From the NCBI GenBank assembly GCA_029561345.1, contig JAKQJC010000001.1, positions 310,001-374,000 on the forward strand: 64,000 bases of DNA, read 5' to 3'. This document shows positions 15,623 to 25,340 of the stretch, one piece after another. The notes below the pieces were generated by a model that worked only from the letters and a program-made list of their open reading frames with translations, ran no database searches and was not told the DNA's origin. A program made the position numbers and the translations under genes. The DNA is from Chloroflexota bacterium (GTDB taxonomy: Bacteria > Chloroflexota > Anaerolineae > Anaerolineales > Anaerolineaceae). Every line of letters begins with the position of its first letter. The stretch's first letter is position 1.

Positions 15623-16999
15623 ATGGATCGCGAGTATTTAAACCGGCTGCTCAAGATTGCTTTGCCGATTATTTTACAAAATTTCTTCCAGGCTTCTTTA
15701 AACATGATTGGCTCGATGATGATCGGGCAAATGGGCGAGAAGTCGGTGGCGGCGGTGGGGCTGGCCAATCAGATATCCTTTTTGATGATTTTGCTGCTCT
15801 TTGGCATCAACAGCGGCTGCGCCATTTTTACCGCGCAATTCTGGGGTAAGGGTGATGTGGTCAGCATTCGCAAGGCTCAGGGCATTGGCATTGCCATGAG
15901 TCTGGTTGGCGCGAGTTTCTTCTTCATCATTTCCGCCTTTTTCCCTGAAGCGGCCATGCGGATTTACACCAACGATGAGACGGTGATTGCTCTCAGCAGC
16001 GGTTACCTGCGGACAGTGTCGTTTTCATATCTGGTGATGGGTGTTGGCTTTACGTACTCATCGGTCACCCGCAGCGTGGGCGCAGTGCAAATTCCCCTGA
16101 TTGCCAGCATGACCGCCATCACCATGAATGTGGGCATCAGCTATGTTCTGATTTTTGGCATGTTCGGCATGCCCATGATGGGCGTCAATGGCGCCGCCAT
16201 GGGTGTGTTGATTTCCCGCACCATAGAATGCACTCTTTTGTTAGGCCTGGTTTATTGGAAACAATTACCTTCGGCTGCCCGCTGGCGGGAACTGTGGAGT
16301 TTTGATTTCAAATTCTTCAAGAGCGTGCTCAGTCGGGCGCTGCCGGTGGCTGGCAATGAAATGTTCTGGTCGCTGGGCGTGACCACCTATAATATCGCTT
16401 ACGCCCATATCAGCACCGAGGCCATCGCCGCCGTTAACATGGTCAGCCCAATTGAAAACATGGCTTTTGTGATTTTCATGGGCATCTCAGACGCCTGCGG
16501 CATTTTGATTGGCAACCTGATTGGCGCCGGCGAAGAAAAGAAGGCTTTTTCTTATGCCAGAAGGTCCCTCACCATTGGCGTCATTGGCGCCATGGGGGTG
16601 GGGGTCCTCATCTGGCTGTTTGCCGGGAATTTACTATCCATTTATAAGGTTTCGCCCATTGTGACAGATTATGCCAGCAAAATCCTGCTGGTTTCGGCAG
16701 GAACATTGTGGATCAGGGTATCCAACCTGACCATGTTTGTGGGCATTTTCAGGTCTGGCGGCGACACGCGCTTTTCATTCCTGGTGGATGTGCTTTCGGT
16801 CTGGCTGGTGGGCGTGCCGATGGCTTTCGCCGGCGCTTTTCTTTTCCAATTTCCGGTCTACTTTGTCTATCTGGGCATCATGACGGAGGAACTGGTCAAG
16901 AGCGTGGTGGCGATTTTCAGATTTCTCTCCAAACGCTGGATCAACAACCTGACGCATATCGGGCAGGCTCTGCCTGAGGTTGAACAGGTGACGGGATAA
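15623..16999 (+). CDS. MATE family efflux transporter
   Basis: A 458-residue integral membrane protein with about 12 helices in two related halves, beginning MDREYLNRLLKIALPIILQ. Family landmarks include MIGQMGEKSVAAVGLANQ and GVNGAAMGVLISRTIE in the first half and AINMVSPIENMAFV in the second. MATE pumps export drugs or metabolites using Na+ or H+. The substrate is unknown. It starts one base after corA and so is translationally coupled to it. A longer start at 15590 lies inside corA and is not used. Confidence 0.92.
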   Translation: MDREYLNRLLKIALPIILQNFFQASLNMIGSMMIGQMGEKSVAAVGLANQISFLMILLLFGINSGCAIFTAQFWGKGDVVSIRKAQGIGIAMSLVGASFFFIISAFFPEAAMRIYTNDETVIALSSGYLRTVSFSYLVMGVGFTYSSVTRSVGAVQIPLIASMTAITMNVGISYVLIFGMFGMPMMGVNGAAMGVLISRTIECTLLLGLVYWKQLPSAARWRELWSFDFKFFKSVLSRALPVAGNEMFWSLGVTTYNIAYAHISTEAIAAVNMVSPIENMAFVIFMGISDACGILIGNLIGAGEEKKAFSYARRSLTIGVIGAMGVGVLIWLFAGNLLSIYKVSPIVTDYASKILLVSAGTLWIRVSNLTMFVGIFRSGGDTRFSFLVDVLSVWLVGVPMAFAGAFLFQFPVYFVYLGIMTEELVKSVVAIFRFLSKRWINNLTHIGQALPEVEQVTG

Positions 17000-17052
17000 A
17001 TCGGACATTCCAACTGGCGCCTGTATTAAAGCGCGGAGGCGTTAGAAACGCA

Positions 17053-17080
17053 AACGGCCCCTGAATTTTCAGGGGCCGTT
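17053..17080. terminator. Stem-loop between MATE gene and giant surface gene
   Basis: AACGGCCCCTGA (17053-17064) pairs perfectly with TCAGGGGCCGTT (17069-17080) around AATT. U-rich tails are weak on both strands. It lies between two converging genes, where a shared terminator is expected. Confidence 0.65.
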
Positions 17081-17104
17081 GAACTTTCATCTGAAACGCC
17101 GGGG

Positions 17105-20100
17105 TCAGCGGGGCCAGCATTTTTCCAGAGATACATCATCCACGTACATACCGGTGATGCCGCCATAACCGTTGTTATAGACGCCAAAGTAGAGGGTGAG
17201 TGTGCGTCCCTTATAGTCGCTCAGATCGAACTCATAATATTTCCAAGAACGGTTGTTGGTCCGTTCGCCAATCAGTTCGTTCAACACATTGCCCTGTTCA
17301 TCTAGGATGAGCACATACTGGGCGTCTCCAGCTTGCGGATCCAATGCCAGAGGATCTGCTATCAGCGGACTATCGGGCAGCGGCATTTCATCCGGTTCGG
17401 TGGAGGTGGTGTAGAGCCAGAAGCGAAGGTTGGCGTCCACCGCATTCGAGGGCAGGGTGAATTTTTGGCGAACAGACGAGTAGGAGTACTGGTTGCGGCC
17501 GCGGATCAGGCCGATCTGCATGGCGTAGCTGCCGCTATGGACCTGATCGTTGGTGTATTCAGGCTGGATATCCGTGATGGAGAGCTCCCAATCAGTCCGT
17601 TCCTCAAAGCCGCCGTTGGCGATGCCTTCGCTGCAATAGGGTGCAATGCGGGCGACAAAGTTCTGATTGACCTGATCTGGCGGGAGGGTGAGCGAGATGG
17701 ACGGCGGAGAGAAGCGGTAATCGCTGCTGACCGCGGTGATCACCCGGCTGCCAGGCTGGACATAGATGAGGTAGTTGCCGGAAGCATCCGTGTAAGCATA
17801 TTGCCCGGTATCGTCTTTGATCATAATGCCGGAAAGCGGTGTGCCATCTTCCATCGTAACCCTGCCTCTGACAGTGTTAAGTACGGGGAAGCTGCGCAGG
17901 ATGCCCGGCATATAGACATTATATTTGCTGAACATGCCGAATTCTGACAGGTGGCAGACCGGCAGGCTGAACTGGTTGGCCGCCATGTTGCGGGAAACGC
18001 TGCCAGGCGGCGAGCAGGTTGATGTACCTTCCTGCCATTGAGAAAGCGTGGGTTCCCAGTAGCCAATATTCATCAGACCTTCATCGAGCGCACCCAGAGT
18101 GGCGTCTGTGTAATTGACCTGCAGCGTGAAGGGCAGGGCGAAACGGTACCCGGGCTGAACGATGCCGTTGACCAGCACCTCAAGAGAGAAGGCGACATTG
18201 GCATAGGCAAAACCGGGACGGGGATTCAGCAGATCATGGAAGATCAGGCGCAGGTTGATGGTTTCGGTGACCGCGTTTGGTGGGATGATGATGGTGATGA
18301 CATTGCCTTCCGGATTGACGAAGGTGATAGTGCCGCCTTCAGGTCCGATGCCGGTGCTGGAGGCGCCCACATTGACGGTGACATTGGCTGTATCGGTTCC
18401 TCCATCGCCATCCTGAATGGTGTATATGAAGGAATCAGAGCCCAGGTAATTCAGGGTGGGCGTGTAAAGGACCTGGCTGCCTGAGATGGTGGCGGTGCCG
18501 TGGGCTGGCTGGGTGACGGCAGTGATGATCAGGGCGGCGTTGGGGGTTTCCACGTCGCTGTCATTATCCAATACATTGACATAGGTGGCGATATTTTGAG
18601 CGGTCGTGGCCACATCATCCACGGCAATGGGCAGGTCGTTCACCGAGGTGACCGTGATGGTGAAGGTGACCGCCGGTGAGGTATCCACGCCGCCGTTGGC
18701 TGTGCCACCGTTATCGTGGAGGGCGGTGGTGACGACGGCCGCGCCAAAGGCATTCGCTGCCGGTGTATAGGTGAGGGTTCCAGCGCTGGAAATGGCGGGC
18801 TGAACTGCAAAGAGGGCGTTGTTCGTATTGCTGGTGACAAAATTCAGGGTCTGGCTGGCCTCGTTGGCCGGTCCGGCTGAAACGCCGGTGGCCCAGCTTG
18901 CGATGGTCTGCGGGCCGGCATCCTCCAGGACAGTTTGATTGGAGCCCGGCGTGAAGGATGGCGCATCGTTGACTGGATTGACCGTGATCACCATGTACTG
19001 CGGCGCGGAGGCCTGCTGACCGCCGTTGGCAGTGCCGCCGTCATCCACAAGCGTGATTTGCACGGTGGCTGAGCCGAAGGCGTTAGGCGCAGGTTCATAG
19101 TAGAGCATGCCGGCAGCAGTGACGCCGGGCTGCCCGGTGAAGAGGGCATTATTGTTATTGGTGACCACGAAGGCCAGGGATTGCGTGGCTTCATCTGCGG
19201 GGCCGGGGGATATACCTGCGGCCCAGTTATCCACCGTATACGCTCCAGAATCCTCATTGACGGTCTGGTTGGGGCCGGCTGTGAAGGATGGCGCGTCGTT
19301 AACGGGCTGGATACTGAGTGTGATGGTGCTGGTGGCCAATTCAGGCGTGCCGTCGCCGCCAGTATTGCCCTGATCATTGGTGATAAGCGTGATGGTGGCG
19401 GAACCATTGTAGTTGAGGGTTGACAGGAAGGTCAATCCGTCGAGGTGGGTATTGATATCTGCGAGCGTGCCGGTAAAGGCCATACTGGCATCATTGGTGC
19501 CATCGCCACTGCAGGTTGGGCAGGTAAAGCTCAATCCGGATGTGCCATTCAGGCTGAGTGTGCCATTTTCAGCTGCCAGAGACACCAGAATGGTGGCCGT
19601 GCCTGAATCATCCGTGATATAGATGGCGTTGGCTGAAGTCGCCGGGAAGGTCAACGGCAGGTCTTCAAAGCCCGTCACGGTTCCGGTGGGAACATGGTTC
19701 ACGGGGATCTCATTTGGCTCAAGGTACACAGTGATGGTGAAGGTGCCGGTAGCCGTGCCGCCGTAACCATCATCAGCCGTGACAAGAACTGTGAAGGTGC
19801 CAATATCTGAATGGGCAGGCGTGCCGCTGAACTGGCGGGCTGTTGTGCCGGCAGGCACGGTGGTCAGCCAGGCAGGCAGTGGGGAGCCATCCTCATGGGT
19901 GGCGGTGTACGTGATGGTGTTGGTAACATCATCATCAGTGAAGGTGCCCGCTGCAAAAGTGAAGTCGAACAGGAGGCCCTCATAGGCAGATTGATCAGGG
20001 ATGGCGGCCGTGAGAGTTGGCGCATCATTGACATTCAGCACGGTGAGGACAAAAGTATCGGTGACCTGAAGCTGGGGTGAACCATCATCTGTCGCCGTGA

Positions 20101-23100
20101 CACGGATGGTATAGGTGCCGACATCTGCATTGGCAGGCGTGCCTGCAAAATCGCGGCTGGCCGTTCCGTTGGGGGCGGCGGTCAGCCAGGCGGGCAGCGG
20201 CGAGCCATCTGAAAGGGATGCGGTATAGGTGAGAGATTGGCCGGAGTCATTCGGATCGAAAGTGTTGATATCAAAGGTGAAGTTGAATGCGACATCTTCC
20301 GTAGCCGTTTGATCGGGAATGGGCGTTACCACCACAGGCGCATGATTGAGGAAAGTGACCGTAATGGTGAAGCTGCCTGTGGCTGTGGCGGCGCTGAGAT
20401 CGGTGGCAATCACAGTGATGGTGGATACGCCGACATCCGCATTGGTAGGGGTGCCAGAGAAGGTGCGGGTGCCGGGGGTGAAGGTCAGCCAGGCGGGCCA
20501 GGCGGTGCTGGTGGCCGTGTAGGTCAGTGAATCTCCAGCATCGATGTCGATGAAGGTGTTGGCTGCGAAGGTGTAGGTGAGGGTCGATTCAGCCTGAACA
20601 GTCTGATCCACCAGGGGTTGATTCAGAACCGGGGCATCGTTGACGTTGAGGACGGTGATGAGGAAGGTGTCGGTGACGGTGGCCAATGACAGATCGGTAG
20701 CCGTGACGGTGATGGTATGCACGCCCACATCGGCATTGGCGGGGGTGCCGGAGAAGGTGCGGGAAGCGCCGTCAAAGTTCAGCCAGGCCGGAGTAAAGGC
20801 GGAATAGGTTAAGATATCACCGGCGTCTGCATCAGAGAAAGTGTTTGCCGCAAAAGCAAAGGAGAAAGCCAGGTCTTCTGTGGCGACCTGATCGGGGATG
20901 GCGTTATCCAGAGTTGGCGTTTCGTTATCACCGGTGACAGTAATGAGGACGGCTGCCGTATCGGTCTGGGTGGCAATATCCTGCACCATCACGTAGAAAG
21001 TGGCGATATATGAATCATTGCGATTGACTGGCGTATAGGTCCAGATTCCTGACGCAGCTTGAATGGAGACGGTCCCATAACCGGGAGCTGGTTGAGCGAA
21101 AATGCTGTAAGTTAACACATCATCCACATCTGGATCGGACCCGGTGATGGTGTCGGTGGTTGCGGCATCTTCCGTGGTGGCGCCCAGGTACGGCCCACCC
21201 GCTTCTGGAGGATCATTATCAGCCAGGACAGAAATGGTGATGGTTGTTGAGGCATTCAATCCATCCACGTCATTGGCTTGAGCATAGGTGGTGGCAGTGT
21301 AGGAACTGGTCCGATTTTCAGGGTAATATTCCCAAATGCCGCTATCTGCGGCCACGGTGGCCGTACCAAAACCTGTTTCAGGTTGAGCGGTGATGGTATA
21401 GGTGATGGCGCCCCCTTCAGGGTCAACCGCAACCATGGTGTCGGTGGCGCTCACATCCTCCGTGGTGGTGGCAAAAAATGGGCCAGACACCATCGGCGCT
21501 TCACTTAGCGCGCCAACTTCCACATAAACCGTCGCTGTGGCCGTGTTTGCCGATGAATCTGTCACTGCCACGGTAAAGGAGACGGTGTAGGTCGCATTGC
21601 GGTTTATCGGCTGGTATGTCCAGATTCCAGAATCAACTGTAATGGTGGCTGTACCAGAAGCGGGTGCATCACCCACAGCATAGGAAAGCGTTTCCATGGG
21701 GTCTGGATCTGTGGCAAGGATGGTGCCGGTGACGGAGACATATTCTGTGGTGGTGGCATAATAAGGTCCGCCCGGGTTTGGCGGATCGCTGACCTCAATC
21801 ACATAGAGTGTATATAAGGCTTCATTCGAAGTAGCTACGGCTGTTCCAGGCCCGGATGCGCCAAAGTCCATGGCCTTCCAGCTAAAGGAAGTTGTGCCGT
21901 AATAATTGAGGGTTGGCGAAAAAATCAGCGGGGTTCCGGTCGTTCGGAGGATCTCTGTACCGAGGGAAACCGGGTTCATGTCCGCATCATAGAGGGTGCC
22001 TTCAGTGGTGGCCGGCAGGCGAGTAATAATTATTTTCCATGGATAGGCATCGCCGACTGGATAAGGATCTGGGTCCACATAAAGGGTGGTGGTGGCAAAA
22101 TCAATGGTGGCCGTGGTGTCTTCATTCAAAGTGGCACTGCCATCATATGCGGTTGGTGCAATATTGGGATCATCGATGGAGATGGTGCGGGTGACCCAGG
22201 GGCTGGCATCTCCATCATGGGTGATCTGGAAACGGACAAACCGGTCGGAGGAATCGGGGTTGAAATTGAGATTCTGATAGGCAACCGCGCGAAGCAGATT
22301 CTGGATATTATCATGTGTGGCATAAGTCCCGTTAAGGGTGAACACAAGATCTGTGGCTCCCTGGCTATTATAATATCCGCCAGTCACCGTGGCGATGGGG
22401 TAGCCACCATAATTCACGTAAAGTTCGCCGGCAATATTGGCAATAGCGAAGAGACCAGCTTCCTTAACTTTCAAGGTGTCGCTGGCATGTTCAGAACCAT
22501 TGAAACTGACCACCAGGGTATCAGAAGCCGTAAATGTGGTGCGGTCATCCACCAGCACGGCATTCGATGAAACAGCGAGAGCAGGGCTTAACTCGCTGTA
22601 GGTGAGATTTCCGGCGTCCAGCAGAATGGCTGGAAGCTGGAATTCAACAGCGCCCGCATCACAAATGCCGCTGCTGACATCCGGGCGGGTTTTTTCGCGC
22701 TGATCCGTTCCTCCGCATCCAGCTGCGACAAAATTAATGGCCGGGCTTGTGGTTGTCAGAGCATGGGTGAAAGTCAGGCCGCCATTATCCGCCAGGGGAA
22801 GGACCAAAGCTGTTGTCGTGGAGAGGTTGTTAACCCCGCCGCCGGGCAAACAGGCAGCAGAGGCATTGTAGGCAATATTATCATCGCCGCCGCTCTGGAA
22901 GGAGCCGGTGCATTTGTTATCTGAGAAGAGAGATGCGGTAACCGTGACGGCTCCACTGTTAATATACACCGCGCTGCGATTGCTTTGCACAGCTGTATTG
23001 GCAGCGATGGTCATGAAGGATAAATCGAGAGCGGCTGCATCAGCGGTGAAGATGCCGCCGCCCCCTTCTGAAAGGCTGGTGCCCTGGGCATTATTACCTG

Positions 23101-24418
23101 AAATGGTGCTGGTGGCAAAAACGGCGGTGGATGTGCCGGTAATGGCAAAGGCGCCGCCGGAGGTGGTTGCGGTGTTGCTGCTGGCAGTTGAGCGCAGCAG
23201 GGTCAGGTCGCCCTTGGCCTGATAGAGGCCGGCGCCGTTGACAGCAGCATTGTTTTTAAGGGTGACTGAATCCAGGTTGAGGCTGCCGCCATTCTGATAA
23301 ACGCCGCCACCATTGACAGAGGCAGTGTTGCTGCTGATGATGGAGATATTTGTCACCTCCAAGGAGCCATCAGCCTGATAGAGGCCTGCGCCATTGGCAG
23401 CACTATTGCCGCGAACCAGAATGCCGTTCAGGGCGGCCGTTTTCCCGGGGTTTTGATTAAAAACTGCGCCGCCATTGGTCGCAGCGGTGTTGGCAATAAA
23501 GTTGGAATTGGTCACCGTGAGGGTGGAATTCAGGTTGTAGATACCGGCTCCCTGTCCGGCTGTATTCTGAGTGAACACGGAGCTGGCAAAAATATTTACT
23601 GTGGCATTGTTGGTGGCAAAAATGGCGCCGCCCAGGCCGGATGCGCCGGCCTGATTATACTGGAAGGTGGTGCCGCTGATTTGAGCAGAGCCGCCATCCC
23701 GGTAGATGCCGCCGCCATTGGCCGCGGCAATGTTGGCGTCTCCAGATGTTTTACTGAATGTGGAGAGATCAATGGTCAAAACATTGCTGCCGGTGACAAA
23801 AATTGCAGCGCCATTGGCTGCCGTGTTCTGATTGAAGGTGGTATTGCTGATGGTCACATTGCCGGAGCCAGTTTTGTACAGCGCGCCACCCTGTCCTGAT
23901 GCATTGTTATCCAGAAAGACAATATCATCGAGAGTCAGAGACGTGCCATCGGCGGCATAGATGCCGCCGCCATCGGCGGCATTACCACGCCAGATGGTCA
24001 TTTTTGACATGGAGATGGCGCCGCTGGCCGAAAGTGTAAATACACGAGCGATGTTATTTCCATAAATCAAAGTTGTTCCTGAACCAGCGCCTACCAGGGA
24101 AATATTTGCAGATGAGATGGTGATGGGGAAGGATTCGCCCAGCCCCTGGTTGTAAATGCCATCAGCGATATGAATGATATAGGTATCCGAAGGATTGGAT
24201 GCCTGGGTGAGGGCATAGGTGATGGTTTTACAGGGATTTCCAGAATCCTGGCAGTTGGTGGAGACATTGGAGCTATCATCATCCACATATAAATCAAAAG
24301 CGGCCGCCTGCGCCATACTTTGAGGCAGCAGCCCGGCCACCAGACCCAGAAGCAGGACCCCTGTTAAAACAGCAGTTCGCGCAAACCGGGTAACAGAGGT
24401 GTGTGATTTATGACTCAT
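17105..24418 (-). CDS. Giant secreted beta-helix and Ig-repeat surface protein (2437 aa)
   Basis: ATG 24418 has GGGAGG eight bases upstream. A signal peptide (1-38) is followed by: a right-handed beta-helix of GGGIY/GAGLYQ repeats (about 40-590) closed by DQREKTRPDVSSGICDAG; an adhesion-like region (590-745); GPYxATTTE-type repeats (870-1160); four Ig-like repeats with PxWLTFxxxxRTFSGTPxNADVG (1163-1573); two repeats with AxNAFGxAxV (1703-1923); a cadherin-like module VLDNDSDVETP (1933-2016); a ZU5-like module IGPEGGTITF (2016-2156); a carboxypeptidase-regulatory-like module GTPLSGIMIKDD (2183-2253); and a C-terminal jelly-roll-like region with NGGFEERTDWEL (2259-2437). No membrane anchor or sortase signal ends it. 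It is probably an adhesin or matrix protein. A TATAAT box lies at 24492-24497 (minus). Confidence 0.88.
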   Translation of the reverse strand: MSHKSHTSVTRFARTAVLTGVLLLGLVAGLLPQSMAQAAAFDLYVDDDSSNVSTNCQDSGNPCKTITYALTQASNPSDTYIIHIADGIYNQGLGESFPITISSANISLVGAGSGTTLIYGNNIARVFTLSASGAISMSKMTIWRGNAADGGGIYAADGTSLTLDDIVFLDNNASGQGGALYKTGSGNVTISNTTFNQNTAANGAAIFVTGSNVLTIDLSTFSKTSGDANIAAANGGGIYRDGGSAQISGTTFQYNQAGASGLGGAIFATNNATVNIFASSVFTQNTAGQGAGIYNLNSTLTVTNSNFIANTAATNGGAVFNQNPGKTAALNGILVRGNSAANGAGLYQADGSLEVTNISIISSNTASVNGGGVYQNGGSLNLDSVTLKNNAAVNGAGLYQAKGDLTLLRSTASSNTATTSGGAFAITGTSTAVFATSTISGNNAQGTSLSEGGGGIFTADAAALDLSFMTIAANTAVQSNRSAVYINSGAVTVTASLFSDNKCTGSFQSGGDDNIAYNASAACLPGGGVNNLSTTTALVLPLADNGGLTFTHALTTTSPAINFVAAGCGGTDQREKTRPDVSSGICDAGAVEFQLPAILLDAGNLTYSELSPALAVSSNAVLVDDRTTFTASDTLVVSFNGSEHASDTLKVKEAGLFAIANIAGELYVNYGGYPIATVTGGYYNSQGATDLVFTLNGTYATHDNIQNLLRAVAYQNLNFNPDSSDRFVRFQITHDGDASPWVTRTISIDDPNIAPTAYDGSATLNEDTTATIDFATTTLYVDPDPYPVGDAYPWKIIITRLPATTEGTLYDADMNPVSLGTEILRTTGTPLIFSPTLNYYGTTSFSWKAMDFGASGPGTAVATSNEALYTLYVIEVSDPPNPGGPYYATTTEYVSVTGTILATDPDPMETLSYAVGDAPASGTATITVDSGIWTYQPINRNATYTVSFTVAVTDSSANTATATVYVEVGALSEAPMVSGPFFATTTEDVSATDTMVAVDPEGGAITYTITAQPETGFGTATVAADSGIWEYYPENRTSSYTATTYAQANDVDGLNASTTITISVLADNDPPEAGGPYLGATTEDAATTDTITGSDPDVDDVLTYSIFAQPAPGYGTVSIQAASGIWTYTPVNRNDSYIATFYVMVQDIATQTDTAAVLITVTGDNETPTLDNAIPDQVATEDLAFSFAFAANTFSDADAGDILTYSAFTPAWLNFDGASRTFSGTPANADVGVHTITVTATDLSLATVTDTFLITVLNVNDAPVLNQPLVDQTVQAESTLTYTFAANTFIDIDAGDSLTYTATSTAWPAWLTFTPGTRTFSGTPTNADVGVSTITVIATDLSAATATGSFTITVTFLNHAPVVVTPIPDQTATEDVAFNFTFDINTFDPNDSGQSLTYTASLSDGSPLPAWLTAAPNGTASRDFAGTPANADVGTYTIRVTATDDGSPQLQVTDTFVLTVLNVNDAPTLTAAIPDQSAYEGLLFDFTFAAGTFTDDDVTNTITYTATHEDGSPLPAWLTTVPAGTTARQFSGTPAHSDIGTFTVLVTADDGYGGTATGTFTITVYLEPNEIPVNHVPTGTVTGFEDLPLTFPATSANAIYITDDSGTATILVSLAAENGTLSLNGTSGLSFTCPTCSGDGTNDASMAFTGTLADINTHLDGLTFLSTLNYNGSATITLITNDQGNTGGDGTPELATSTITLSIQPVNDAPSFTAGPNQTVNEDSGAYTVDNWAAGISPGPADEATQSLAFVVTNNNNALFTGQPGVTAAGMLYYEPAPNAFGSATVQITLVDDGGTANGGQQASAPQYMVITVNPVNDAPSFTPGSNQTVLEDAGPQTIASWATGVSAGPANEASQTLNFVTSNTNNALFAVQPAISSAGTLTYTPAANAFGAAVVTTALHDNGGTANGGVDTSPAVTFTITVTSVNDLPIAVDDVATTAQNIATYVNVLDNDSDVETPNAALIITAVTQPAHGTATISGSQVLYTPTLNYLGSDSFIYTIQDGDGGTDTANVTVNVGASSTGIGPEGGTITFVNPEGNVITIIIPPNAVTETINLRLIFHDLLNPRPGFAYANVAFSLEVLVNGIVQPGYRFALPFTLQVNYTDATLGALDEGLMNIGYWEPTLSQWQEGTSTCSPPGSVSRNMAANQFSLPVCHLSEFGMFSKYNVYMPGILRSFPVLNTVRGRVTMEDGTPLSGIMIKDDTGQYAYTDASGNYLIYVQPGSRVITAVSSDYRFSPPSISLTLPPDQVNQNFVARIAPYCSEGIANGGFEERTDWELSITDIQPEYTNDQVHSGSYAMQIGLIRGRNQYSYSSVRQKFTLPSNAVDANLRFWLYTTSTEPDEMPLPDSPLIADPLALDPQAGDAQYVLILDEQGNVLNELIGERTNNRSWKYYEFDLSDYKGRTLTLYFGVYNNGYGGITGMYVDDVSLEKCWPR

Positions 24419-24667
24419 AGCGAAATCCTCCCAAAACAATGCAGCAAAATGGCAAAGCAAAAAAAGCCAGATTAATCCAGCAGACGGTTAAATTATAGGA
24501 TTGCCCGGCAAAATCTGCCATAAAAAAATGGCAAACATTAATATTATCGGCAGCAATGCTGTTTTCCGAAGGCATATCGCCTGGTATGCGAAATAGTAAC
24601 TCAAACCTGGCACGTTGGGCTTTTCTCTAAAGCGAAAAAGGATATAATACGAGTGAGGAGATCAGCC

Positions 24668-25000
24668 ATGATGTATGATGATGATGATTTAATGCCACCT
24701 GAGCAGGTACAGGTTCATGATGTGCGGATTTCACCTTACGCGGACGGAAAACGGGTCAAGGTCACATTTGAAATTACGCCTTTTCAACAACCTCCAAACA
24801 TTGAATTGACCATCAAGGATGCCAGGGGGGATATTGCTGCCATCGTTCAGGTCATCGAAACGACATTGGAAAGCATGTCTTTCACTGTCCATCTACGCAG
24901 CGCGCAGCAGGGCGGTGACTATGTCTTCCACCTGCGCGTCTGGTATGTTAAACAGGGTACGGTGCAAGATTTGTCCCAACCTTTCCATATCTCTTTGTGA
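24668..25000 (+). CDS. Hypothetical protein, 110 aa
   Basis: ATG 24668 lies seven bases after GAGGAG and 20 bases after a TATAAT box (24643-24648). The protein starts with an acidic cluster (MMYDDDDLMPP), then a beta-rich region (VQVHDVRISPYADGKRVKV, LELTIKDARGDI-like strands, DYVFHLRVWYVKQG) that resembles a single Ig-like sandwich. There is no signal peptide, so it should be cytoplasmic. The family was not recognised. It precedes the ABC exporter remnant by 25 bases. Confidence 0.7.
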   Translation: MMYDDDDLMPPEQVQVHDVRISPYADGKRVKVTFEITPFQQPPNIELTIKDARGDIAAIVQVIETTLESMSFTVHLRSAQQGGDYVFHLRVWYVKQGTVQDLSQPFHISL

Positions 25001-25024
25001 ATAACCTGGAAAAAGAATATCGAT

Positions 25025-25340
25025 ATGAAAATTTTGTTGCGGATTGGTGGGCTGCTCAGGCGGCACCTAAAACGCGGCTGTCTGGCTGTCTTTTTACTGC
25101 TGGCCTTGACGATTGTGGATACCCAGACAGAACGCATCATCCAGGGGGCACTGACGAGATTGCTGAAGGGAGCTCAAGTTTTGTGATTGCCCACCGCCTT
25201 TCCACCATCGTCAATGCAGATTTGATTGTGTCATTGAGGACGGCGTGGTGAAGGAGCAGGGCACCCACGCTGAATTGCCGGCCAAAGGCGGCATTTATTA
25301 CCGGCTTTACAGCCTGCGCTTTGAGGAAAATGAGGCATGA
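25025..25340 (+). pseudogene. Remnant of an ABC exporter (MsbA/multidrug type), internally deleted and frameshifted
   Basis: The first 30 codons, MKILLRIGGLLRRHLKRG followed by a hydrophobic helix, look like the N-terminus of an ABC exporter half. The reading then jumps straight to VDTQTERIIQGALTRLL, normally found about 500 residues later, just past Walker B. A shift near 25170 puts SSFVIAHRLSTIVNADL (the switch His region) in the next frame, and a second shift near 25231 puts IEDGVVKEQGTHAEL and the C-terminus FEENEA in the third. Only about 105 of some 580 codons remain. The stop overlaps the ATG of the M23 peptidase gene (ATGA), so the intact gene was once coupled to it. Confidence 0.9.

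Noticed and set aside
17105..17300. C-terminal sorting signal on the giant surface protein
   Set aside because: The last 60 residues form a soluble beta domain ending EKCWPR, with no LPxTG-like motif, hydrophobic helix or basic tail.
24997..25251. 84-residue open frame overlapping the exporter remnant
   Set aside because: Only its SSFVIAHRLSTIVNADL part is protein-like. The rest is out-of-frame reading of the pseudogene.
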